A stretch of 8,435 bases of DNA from Tepidimicrobium sp. Lineage in GTDB: Bacteria > Bacillota > Clostridia > Tissierellales > Tepidimicrobiaceae. The notes beneath the pieces were generated by a model that saw only the letters and a program-made list of their open reading frames with translations, ran no database searches and was not told where the DNA came from. Where the stretch lies: assembly GCA_012839395.1 (NCBI GenBank), contig DUNJ01000131.1, positions 1 through 8,435 on the forward strand, given 5' to 3'. The number at the start of each line of letters is the position of its first letter. Position 1 is the first letter of the stretch. A program made the translations under genes and the position numbers. Positions 1 through 5,759 of this stretch are shown piece after piece.

Positions 1-538
1 CAGATATATATAAAAGAATATGATATTCCTCACCATTATAATAGGCGATAATCAGCTTTCCATCTCTATTAAACACCTTCATAGGATTTAATAGCTTTCC
101 AACCCTTATATCGTCCACTATATAGGTGTTCCAATATCGCCCATCATAGTTGTGGTGGTAAAGCTTATATTTCCCATCTCCCTTAGAAGTAGATACGAAG
201 TAGAATATATGGGGTATACCCTCACACATTGATATATTCAAATAATATATCTCGGGAATGGGATCCTCCGTTAATTTTATAGATTTTATTTCATCTCCAT
301 CCAATAGCAATAGGATTAGGTTGAAGGATGTATCCTGATATACTAAATAGATAATATCCCATTTATCGATTGTAACACTAAATTCCCCCAATATATCTTC
401 AGATATGGTATTAAAATTGGATTCATACTCAGTAGTATTCAATCGGTATCTTATTATATGGTTATCAATCCTCCTAAATAAGCTAATATCATCTATAGAA
501 CTGATGGTCAAATATAGTTTCTCATTAAAATAGGCCAT
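1..538 (-). CDS. Beta-propeller-like hypothetical protein, N-terminal part (runs off the left edge)
   Basis: An open frame of 179 codons begins at ATG 538 and is still open at base 2, so only the N-terminus is present. The start is supported by a GAGGTGAT ribosome binding site at 541-550. The protein is rich in Tyr, Ile, Asp and Trp, with alternating short hydrophobic strands and polar turns. Around residues 118-145 there is a blade-like unit (PHIFYF, then KLYHHNYDGRYW, then an IVDD end), and a similar strand pattern, IIAYYNGEEY, follows at about 164-173. This looks like repeated four-strand blades of a sialidase/BNR-like beta-propeller. No signal peptide or membrane segment is visible at the N-terminus. 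It is transcribed divergently from the Cys-rich gene at 673, across a 134-base gap. Seen: the frame and the repeat style. Inferred: the propeller fold. Function is not known. Confidence 0.75.
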   Translation of the reverse strand, partial: MAYFNEKLYLTISSIDDISLFRRIDNHIIRYRLNTTEYESNFNTISEDILGEFSVTIDKWDIIYLVYQDTSFNLILLLLDGDEIKSIKLTEDPIPEIYYLNISMCEGIPHIFYFVSTSKGDGKYKLYHHNYDGRYWNTYIVDDIRVGKLLNPMKVFNRDGKLIIAYYNGEEYHILLYIS

Positions 539-597
539 ATGATCACCTCTATAGATAGATATTGTGTGGATAACAAAAATATTCCCCTTATAAGCTG

Positions 598-626
598 TAA
601 CACTAAAGATAGCTTGGAATATAATA
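598..626 (+). promoter_or_regulatory. Candidate promoter of the Cys-rich gene (sigma-K-like or sigma-A -10)
   Basis: A perfect TATAAT lies at 620-625, 47 bases upstream of ATG 673, but no good TTGACA-like -35 stands 16-18 bases before it. The same bases also read AATATAATA (618-626), close to the sporulation sigma-K -10 consensus CATAnnnTA. AACA at 599-602 sits 15 bases upstream, resembling the sigma-K -35 mACm. The choice between the two sigma factors is inference, and AT-rich DNA makes chance matches common. Confidence 0.4.
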
Positions 627-672
627 AAAATGAGATGTACGATCTCTGATCATTGAAAGGAGGAGTATTATA

Positions 673-1656
673 ATGCATTCAGATATAAAACCTGATGGAA
701 TAAGCTTGAGCATAAGCGATAGATGTTGTGTAGGAGAGACAGGTTGTGAATTTGACGGTACCTTAAGAAATGTAAAATCTGAACCCATATTTACACAAAA
801 AGTCTATGATGCTATATTGGTCAATTTGCAAGCTATAAATACCGTAACAGATCAGGTATTTAAACCTAAATTAAGATCCAATTCTAGAATAGTAAAGGTA
901 TTGAAGGTTAGGTGTAGAAAATTCTATAATCCTTCCAATATATTTGATCCTCGCAATTTAACCGTTAAGCCAAAGACAGATCTCTCCGGAGGACAATTCC
1001 TCAAAGACGGAAAAGGTAGAGATATAGAGGTAATAGGACCTGATGGAGTTAAAACCGAAAAGATAATTTATGCAGACACCAAGGAATGTGATAAGAAAAA
1101 CAGGGGAACGCCTGTTTTTGGCACCCAAACATTAAAGATTACCGGTAATGTTGTTGTCGAAATAGATGTAGTTGTATTGGATTCCCGCAATAGGAGAAGT
1201 ACTGTTACCCTAGAGGCCAATGTCCCCATTGGAACTTCGGCTAATCCTATCGTATTGACCAATTTCTTTGAATTATGTGTACCATCGGTATTCGATTCTG
1301 CATTCTTCCCAAGGTTTGCTGAATTTTGCAATATCACCTGTGAAAGCAGATTAGCAACTAATAGCATCACCAGGGATTTAAGGATATGTCCTGAAACAGG
1401 TAAAGTAGTAGGAGACCTTATAATTGCACTTTGCTTAAGCTGTGAGAAAAAGATAGTAGTTCCGGTACAGCTTTGTGTCTTGTCGACGGGGTTCCCAGAG
1501 TTATCACCGATAATATCTCCAATTTGCACCACCTTCCCTAAGCTGTTCCCAGAACAGATAGATGAGGCTAGCACCGGTATACCCGCAAAACCAAGGCCAC
1601 GTCCACTTCTGTCCTTGGAAGATGATGAAGATTTAGATGAATACGAAGAGGATTAA
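673..1656 (+). CDS. Cysteine-rich protein with acidic C-terminal tail, possibly spore-associated
   Basis: This is a 327-residue protein starting at ATG 673 behind a very strong AAAGGAGGAG site (657-666). It has no signal peptide or membrane helix. It carries 13 cysteines (18, 19, 25, 81, 139, 202, 219, 223, 239, 254, 257, 268, 285), with a CxxC at 254-257. Residues 38-55 (EPIFTQKVYDA...) form a compact amphipathic segment. Residues 155-186 alternate beta strands (TLKITGNVVVEIDVVVLD), vaguely like the beta-sandwich SPOCS domains of clostridial spore proteins. The end is a Pro-rich linker (303-311) followed by an extremely acidic tail (316-327, EDDEDLDEYEED). High Cys content without secretion signals fits a disulfide-cross-linked coat or exosporium component, and the upstream promoter candidate resembles sigma-K. 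I do not recognise the family. The spore role is inference. The gene is monocistronic and ends in a strong terminator. Confidence 0.85.
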   Translation: MHSDIKPDGISLSISDRCCVGETGCEFDGTLRNVKSEPIFTQKVYDAILVNLQAINTVTDQVFKPKLRSNSRIVKVLKVRCRKFYNPSNIFDPRNLTVKPKTDLSGGQFLKDGKGRDIEVIGPDGVKTEKIIYADTKECDKKNRGTPVFGTQTLKITGNVVVEIDVVVLDSRNRRSTVTLEANVPIGTSANPIVLTNFFELCVPSVFDSAFFPRFAEFCNITCESRLATNSITRDLRICPETGKVVGDLIIALCLSCEKKIVVPVQLCVLSTGFPELSPIISPICTTFPKLFPEQIDEASTGIPAKPRPRPLLSLEDDEDLDEYEED

Positions 1657-1659
1657 GGG

Positions 1660-1687
1660 CAAGCGTCCAATATTGGACGCTTGTTTT
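1660..1687 (+). terminator. Rho-independent terminator of the Cys-rich gene
   Basis: A perfect 24-base palindrome at 1660-1683 (CAAGCGTCCA, AT-rich loop, TGGACGCTTG) starts 4 bases after the TAA at 1656 and is followed by TTTT. The T-run reaches into the stop codon of the convergent gene (1686-1688). The opposite strand lacks a U-tract after the stem, so it mainly serves the plus strand, though the stem could also slow the convergent transcript. Confidence 0.85.
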
Positions 1688-2144
1688 AGTCTTCTTCAAC
1701 TAATTGCCTTTTATCTATGATTCTAGCTGCAAAATAGCTTATAATTATTGCTACTATTAGCCTTATTATGAATATCAACCACAAATTAGCACCTACCGCT
1801 GCAAATATTAAGGTATCTTCAAAGATTGCATGACAGGCCAATAAAAATATTACCAATACATATAGGTCCCTCTTGCTTAAATTGCCCTCCTCCGTACTAT
1901 CTATAATTATCCCAGCCCCATAGGCTAATCCAAATATAATTCCTATAAGGAGAGGGAAGATGGATTCGTTGGATATATTGAAAAACTTAGCTATAGGATT
2001 CAATTTACTTGAAAACCTCTCCAATACCTTAGTATCTTTTAGTATCTCCATTACCACCATAAGAGGGATTATTATTGCCCCCATAGTCAATACGGAACTC
2101 ATACTGCCTGTAAAGCTTTCTTTTAAGTAAGCCACAAAATCCAT
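1686..2144 (-). CDS. Gate (nucleoside recognition) domain membrane protein, second half of a pair (SpmB/YjiG-like)
   Basis: This is a 152-residue membrane protein starting at ATG 2144 behind an AGGGGGGA site that overlaps the stop of the upstream gene (10-base gap), so the two are probably translationally coupled. Hydrophobic segments lie at about 17-34, 63-82, 93-114 and 120-140. The signature ACHAIFEDTLIF (103-114) matches the His/Glu-bearing helix of Gate domain proteins (nucleoside recognition family, which includes SpmA/SpmB, YjiG/YjiH and parts of nucleoside and FeoB transporters). Residues 48-78 align without gaps with residues 47-77 of the upstream partner (as numbered from its TTG start), sharing P, E, L, G, G and G at matching spacing. 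The pair is therefore a duplicated half-module that presumably assembles in the inner membrane. The transported or sensed ligand is unknown. Spore maturation is an alternative, but SpmB is longer. Confidence 0.85.
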   Translation of the reverse strand: MDFVAYLKESFTGSMSSVLTMGAIIIPLMVVMEILKDTKVLERFSSKLNPIAKFFNISNESIFPLLIGIIFGLAYGAGIIIDSTEEGNLSKRDLYVLVIFLLACHAIFEDTLIFAAVGANLWLIFIIRLIVAIIISYFAARIIDKRQLVEED

Positions 2145-2154
2145 ATATTCCCCC

Positions 2155-2571
2155 CTACAATATTATATTGAGAACTATTCCCGATAATAGGGCAAGTCCT
2201 ACCCTTATAAATACTACCAGTCCCAATCCTACCCCGGCCTTGTTGGCTACTGCTGATTCCAATAATAAGCTATGGGAAAAGGATAGCATGATAGCCAATA
2301 TTGTAGCCTGCTTTCCAGTTAAGGCCATAGTCGCCATAGCACCTACTCCTGCATATATATTTACTACATTTCCCAAAACTAGGGAAAGGGAAGCCTCCCC
2401 GGGAAGTCCAACTATATTCATCACAGGTTCAAATAGGCCAGATACTATATCCAATATAGGGGTATAGCCTAAAAAGGTCACTATGAAGTAGACCGGTATT
2501 ACGATCTTAGCTAGCCCCCATAGAGTTCTAATCCCTTTTTGAAACCCCCTAACAGCACTTTCTTTATACAA
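2155..2571 (-). CDS. Gate (nucleoside recognition) domain membrane protein, first half of a pair
   Basis: This is a 138-residue membrane protein if translated from TTG 2571. I prefer that start because AAAGGGTGAT (2576-2585) precedes it at good spacing, and it aligns within one residue of the start of the homologous downstream protein. The alternative ATG at 2607 would give 150 residues but has no convincing ribosome binding site, and it sits inside a TATAAT just after a terminator. From the TTG, hydrophobic segments are at about 19-34, 62-82, 88-101 and 114-137. SHSLLLESA (99-107) is the counterpart of CHAIFEDTL in the partner, and the segment from P49 through the E59 of GEASLSLVLGN matches the partner's middle region. 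The Gate family assignment rests on these motifs. The ligand is unknown. A transporter or channel-like role for the pair is inferred. Confidence 0.8.
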   Translation of the reverse strand: MYKESAVRGFQKGIRTLWGLAKIVIPVYFIVTFLGYTPILDIVSGLFEPVMNIVGLPGEASLSLVLGNVVNIYAGVGAMATMALTGKQATILAIMLSFSHSLLLESAVANKAGVGLGLVVFIRVGLALLSGIVLNIIL

Positions 2572-2605
2572 CGTAATCACCCTTTTTATAAATTGCGATA
2601 ATCTC

Positions 2606-2611
2606 ATTATA
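2606..2611 (-). promoter_or_regulatory. Candidate -10 box for the Gate pair
   Basis: A TATAAT hexamer on the minus strand lies directly after the terminator of the upstream operon and overlaps the potential ATG at 2607. Transcription from it would begin near 2600, inside that longer frame, leaving TTG 2571 as the usable start. No recognisable -35 box is present at the right distance, so this is tentative. Confidence 0.3.
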
Positions 2612-2615
2612 ACAT

Positions 2616-2641
2616 AAAAACCCTAAGCTAAAAGCTTAAGG
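2616..2641 (-). terminator. Rho-independent terminator of the activase operon
   Basis: On the minus strand, directly after the TAA at 2642-2644, a 9-bp stem (CCUUAAGCU pairing with AGCUUAGGG, one G-U pair, UUU loop) spans 2641-2621. It is followed by UUUUU at 2620-2616. The stem is only moderately GC-rich, so partial readthrough into the Gate pair is possible. Confidence 0.7.
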
Positions 2642-3622
2642 TTATGCTAATTTTATATTGTCTTTATCTATGGAATTGGACCATTTACCACATTTATCCC
2701 CATATCTGGCTAGAAGTCTACCATCTTCCCGTATTTCAACCACCTCACAGACATTGGAGCAACCATCGCATTCAAAGCCACTTACCTTATAATCCACATT
2801 GTGGATAGAGGTTCCTTTAAAGTTGCTTCTGCCCTTCTTTTTTACCTCCTCTTTAGCAAGTATGGCTACTCCAATGGCCCCCATAACATCATAATCCTTT
2901 GGTATATACACCTTTTGTCCTAAGGCTTCTTCAAAGGCCGCCTTTATCCCCACATTTGCGGCCACCCCACCCTGAAACATAATTGGAGCTAATATCTCTT
3001 TTCCCTTTCCCACATTGTTCAAATAGTTTCTAACCAATGCCTCACATAAACCCCTGGCTATATCCGATTGATTATGTCCCAATTGCTGCTTATGTATCAT
3101 ATCGGATTCAGCAAATACAGCACATCTTCCGGCTATTCTAACTGAATTATTGGATTGCAATGCAAGACTTCCAAATTCATCTATATCTATTCCCAACCTA
3201 ATTGCCTGCCTATCCAAAAAAGATCCGGTTCCGGCAGCACACACGGTGTTCATAGCGAAATCCACCACTATCCTATCACGTAGTATTATTATTTTCGAAT
3301 CCTGCCCCCCAATCTCTATTATGGTCTTCACCTCTGGTATGAAGTTCAACCCTGCTACAGCATGGGCTGTGATCTCATTTTTGACTATATCTGCTCCCAC
3401 TATTATATCCGCCAAATACCTGCCACTTCCAGTCACCCCAACCCCTGCTATCTCTACTTTCTTTAAGTCCCTCTCCATCTCCCCAATGCCTTCCTTTAAC
3501 ATATCGATAGGCTTGCCTAAGGTTCTCATATACTTTTTATAGTGGATATCCTTGTTTTCATCCATCAATATTATATTGGTGCTAACGGAACCCACATCTA
3601 TCCCCATATAGTACCTAGACAA
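2642..3622 (-). CDS. BadF/BadG/BcrA/BcrD-type ATPase, CoA-enzyme activase (HgdC/YjiL-like)
   Basis: This is a 326-residue ASKHA-fold ATPase. In this family, ATP hydrolysis by an iron-sulfur homodimer drives a low-potential electron into a partner such as 2-hydroxyacyl-CoA dehydratase or the double-cubane cluster protein. Visible motifs: phosphate-1 loop GIDVGSVSTN (7-16), GVTGSGR (62-68), KNEITAHA (81-88), EIGGQDSK (103-110), NTVCAAGTGSF (125-135), RCAVFAESDM (166-175) and FQGGVAAN (216-223). C128 and C167 occupy the places of the two HgdC cysteines (about 127 and 166) that bridge one [4Fe-4S] cluster across the dimer. A C-terminal extension of about 60 residues adds C285, C288, C292 and C311, possibly another metal site. 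The start is TTG 3622, chosen for its GGGAGG site; an ATG at 3607 is the alternative. It overlaps the upstream gene by 8 bases and closes the operon. Confidence 0.93.
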   Translation of the reverse strand: MSRYYMGIDVGSVSTNIILMDENKDIHYKKYMRTLGKPIDMLKEGIGEMERDLKKVEIAGVGVTGSGRYLADIIVGADIVKNEITAHAVAGLNFIPEVKTIIEIGGQDSKIIILRDRIVVDFAMNTVCAAGTGSFLDRQAIRLGIDIDEFGSLALQSNNSVRIAGRCAVFAESDMIHKQQLGHNQSDIARGLCEALVRNYLNNVGKGKEILAPIMFQGGVAANVGIKAAFEEALGQKVYIPKDYDVMGAIGVAILAKEEVKKKGRSNFKGTSIHNVDYKVSGFECDGCSNVCEVVEIREDGRLLARYGDKCGKWSNSIDKDNIKLA

Positions 3623-4706
3623 CTGAATCTTCCTCCCTTCTTCTATTCAGCAAATCCACAAAGGCCTCTAACCTAGTAATAAAACCAGCTTCCCCTGTCA
3701 TTTCATCCAATATCAGAGTCATAATTGGAAATTCCAAATCCCTATTTATCCTGTTTAATATGGGCTTTGCTACTATTTCAGGCATACAATTTAATGGTAG
3801 AAGCTGAATGGCCCCATCAAATCCCCTTTTTTCATATCCAATAGCTGCACCTACCGTTTCCCTTCCATGTCCACCTACCAATGTTTTCAAATAGGGCCTT
3901 GCAAGCCTATGCTTTTCCTTCTCATTCCTTGAGCCAAATGGAAATTTCAATACATGGTGGTCCAACCAAATGGTTGGGGTCAACGATTTTTCCACCAATA
4001 CCCCCATATGTCCCAATCTCCTCTCTATATCAAAGTTCACAAAGGGCTCTATCAATGTATATATTTCACCAATCAGCCCTATTCTAATAGGCTCATAATT
4101 TTTCTTTCTCTCCACCTTGTTTAAGGAATTGATGGTTTTATCCATAAGATCCATCATCTCCTCTTCTCCAAAGACCTGTTCCACCTTTCTGTGATAATTG
4201 TTGATGATCAAATCCACCCTGGAGCTATCCTTAGCATAGGCCCTGGTCTCGTTCGCCAGCTCGGTAATTTGGTCCGCCTTATGGATCAACCTCCAGCCTA
4301 GCCTAGCCGCTTTCAATACCTCTCCAATGTTGGTGATATTCAATGTTTTAAATACATTTTCCTTCAACTTATTTATCCCTTCCCCTATTGGCTCATATAC
4401 TATGAACTCTACATCGTATCCAAGATCCCTTAGGATGCCCTCCTCAAGTATGGAATAAAAACCAAATCGACAAGGACCACAGCTACCTACCAATAGAATA
4501 GTGTCTGCTCCCTTCTCTATGCTCTCTATAAAATTGCCTATCATTATCTTTAAGGGTAGGCATATTGTCTCCGGCGAATGCTTAATTCCCAATTCCAGCG
4601 TCCTCCTGCTACACCTAGGGGGAGGGATTACCTCCTGGCCTAATGCCTCCAAAAAAGCTTTACCTGCTATGTATATATTCCCCATGTGTGGGAAGGTTAT
4701 CTTCAT
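3615..4706 (-). CDS. 2-hydroxyacyl-CoA dehydratase/DUF2229-like protein (HgdB/YjiM superfamily)
   Basis: This is a 363-residue soluble protein starting at ATG 4706 behind GGAGGAG (4712-4718). The N-terminus ITFPHMGNIYIAGKAFLEALG and the motif SCGPCRFGFY (75-84) are typical of activase-associated HgdB/DUF2229 proteins. Cysteines at 32, 49, 76, 79 and 307 are candidate iron-sulfur ligands: C49 lies in SPETICLP, C76/C79 form CGPC, and C307 lies in LLPLNCMPE. The C-terminal motif LDEMTGEAGFITRLEAF (333-349) is shared with the upstream neighbour, so the two are paralogues that probably form a heterodimer. The family role is accepting an electron from the ATP-driven activase and reducing or dehydrating a substrate. 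The actual substrate cannot be read from sequence. Its start lies 47 bases inside the upstream gene and its end overlaps the activase start, implying coupled, stoichiometric synthesis. Confidence 0.88.
   Translation of the reverse strand: MKITFPHMGNIYIAGKAFLEALGQEVIPPPRCSRRTLELGIKHSPETICLPLKIMIGNFIESIEKGADTILLVGSCGPCRFGFYSILEEGILRDLGYDVEFIVYEPIGEGINKLKENVFKTLNITNIGEVLKAARLGWRLIHKADQITELANETRAYAKDSSRVDLIINNYHRKVEQVFGEEEMMDLMDKTINSLNKVERKKNYEPIRIGLIGEIYTLIEPFVNFDIERRLGHMGVLVEKSLTPTIWLDHHVLKFPFGSRNEKEKHRLARPYLKTLVGGHGRETVGAAIGYEKRGFDGAIQLLPLNCMPEIVAKPILNRINRDLEFPIMTLILDEMTGEAGFITRLEAFVDLLNRRREEDSVV
3631..3637 (-). promoter_or_regulatory. Ribosome binding site that decides the TTG start of the activase gene
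   Basis: GGGAGGA on the minus strand stands 8 bases before TTG 3622. It supports this rare start over the in-frame ATG at 3607, which has only a weak TAGG upstream. The site lies inside the last codons of the 363-residue gene. Confidence 0.7.
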
Positions 4707-5646
4707 CTTTACTCCTCCATTTCAACATATCTAGGAAGGCCTCTATCCTCGTATTTATTCCCGCCTCCCCGGTCTGTTCATCTATGGTTAATATGGTGAA
4801 GGGTATGCCCAATTTCTTTGCCCTTCTTTCAGTCAATTCCATGAGTACCGAATCCATTCCACATCCAAAGGACGATATATATATTATTCCATCTATAAGC
4901 CCCTCATCCATCAATGCAAAGGCTCCTCCAACTATCCTCTGTCCATGAGTCCAAAAGATCCTCTTGGATAACCCGGATGTATGCTTTCTCATAGTATGGG
5001 TATCCAACATTTCCACGGTAATAACTCCAGCATCATTTGCCCTTAATTTATCGACTATCCCCATATTTATATATCGGTCGTAGATGTTATAGGAATGACC
5101 CAATAGCAAAATCTGAGATGGGTTATATTCATCATATTTTATGCCATGGATGGGCATTGCTCCTTGACGAATCGACTCCATATAACGTTGAAATCGATTT
5201 TGGGCTTTGTTAAATGCCTTTATTGCAGCTCCTGCACTTTTATTGAAATATTTCCCCGTATGGATTATGGCCCTCTTCATATCCCTATTGGATTTCTTAA
5301 GATCTACCTTGGGCTTGATGAGCTCAGGTAGCCCTTTCATGCTATGCCTTACCATATCCGGCAAACCTAGATGCTTTGGGCAGCAATATTCCCTCCTGTA
5401 GACGCTTATAAATTTAGGGATGAAAATATAATCCACCCTATCTTTTAGATAATCTACATGGCCATGGAACACCTTTACCGGCAGGCAAGCTTCATCTACA
5501 CAGGCATGAACCCCCTTATCCAATATATCCTTGTTGGTCTCCGGCGATAATACTATCTCCACCCCCAAGTTGTTAAAAAAGTTTTCCCATAAAATGTAAT
5601 AATCATAATAGAACATACCTCTAGGTATGCCCACTTTATCCTTCAT
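4660..5646 (-). CDS. DUF2229-type acyl-CoA dehydratase activase-related protein
   Basis: This is a 328-residue soluble protein starting at ATG 5646 behind GGAGGGA (5651-5657), the first gene of the operon. It begins VGIPRGMFYYDYYILWENFF (5-24), the hallmark of DUF2229, which in many Firmicutes is part of a very large fused activase protein. Candidate cluster ligands are C49 and C54 (HACVDEACLP), C88 and C89 (REYCCP) and C262 (SSFGCGMDS). Residues 177-213 (from SQILLLGHSYNIYD) match the second Rossmann-like half of the family. DEQTGEAGINTRIEAF (289-304) is shared with the 363-residue neighbour. A 20-residue charged tail follows that motif, and its coding sequence carries the ribosome binding site and start of the next gene. 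Likely role: iron-sulfur partner of the downstream activase in an ATP-driven reduction. Substrate unknown. Confidence 0.88.
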   Translation of the reverse strand: MKDKVGIPRGMFYYDYYILWENFFNNLGVEIVLSPETNKDILDKGVHACVDEACLPVKVFHGHVDYLKDRVDYIFIPKFISVYRREYCCPKHLGLPDMVRHSMKGLPELIKPKVDLKKSNRDMKRAIIHTGKYFNKSAGAAIKAFNKAQNRFQRYMESIRQGAMPIHGIKYDEYNPSQILLLGHSYNIYDRYINMGIVDKLRANDAGVITVEMLDTHTMRKHTSGLSKRIFWTHGQRIVGGAFALMDEGLIDGIIYISSFGCGMDSVLMELTERRAKKLGIPFTILTIDEQTGEAGINTRIEAFLDMLKWRSKDEDNLPTHGEYIHSR

Positions 5647-5708
5647 ACTATCCCTCCAATTCTATCCTAGTATATTATTGCCAAAAGGGATGGGATATAT
5701 TAGAAAGT

Positions 5709-5745
5709 AAAAAAATAGAGGATGAATCTTTTAAATCCATCCTCT
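5709..5745 (-). terminator. Rho-independent terminator after the helical-protein gene
   Basis: On the minus strand an 11-bp stem (AGAGGATG at 5745-5738, extended by GAU/AUU with one G-U pair) closes a 7-base loop and is followed by A and a run of seven T (5715-5709). It starts 14 bases after the stop at 5760, separating that gene from the activase operon. The operon must therefore have its own promoter in 5647-5708. That stretch holds TATACT and AATAAT boxes but no convincing -35. Confidence 0.88.
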
Positions 5746-5759
5746 AAGTCTTATCCCAA

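Noticed and set aside
531..570. TTGTTA-N17-TATAGA promoter-like match on the minus strand upstream of the propeller-like gene
   Set aside because: The -10 overlaps the ribosome binding site, so the transcript would start about 3 bases before the ATG without that site. Probably a chance match.
1068..1574. Long open frame of 168 codons on the minus strand inside the Cys-rich gene
   Set aside because: It lies antisense to a gene with a strong ribosome binding site and terminator, its translation has no domain-like composition, and no ribosome binding site was seen for it. It is a shadow frame.
1660..1683. Perfect 24-base palindrome as a protein-binding operator
   Set aside because: Its place directly after a stop codon and before TTTT is explained by an intrinsic terminator.
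1686..2571. Calling the pair true SpmA/SpmB
   Set aside because: Both proteins are shorter than SpmA (about 196) and SpmB (about 178), and they resemble each other more than expected for that pair. Only the wider Gate family is supported.
3150..3542. Plus-strand frame of 130 codons opposite the activase gene
   Set aside because: The minus strand carries the complete activase motifs there. The plus frame is low-complexity Ser/Pro/Ile, typical of an antisense shadow.
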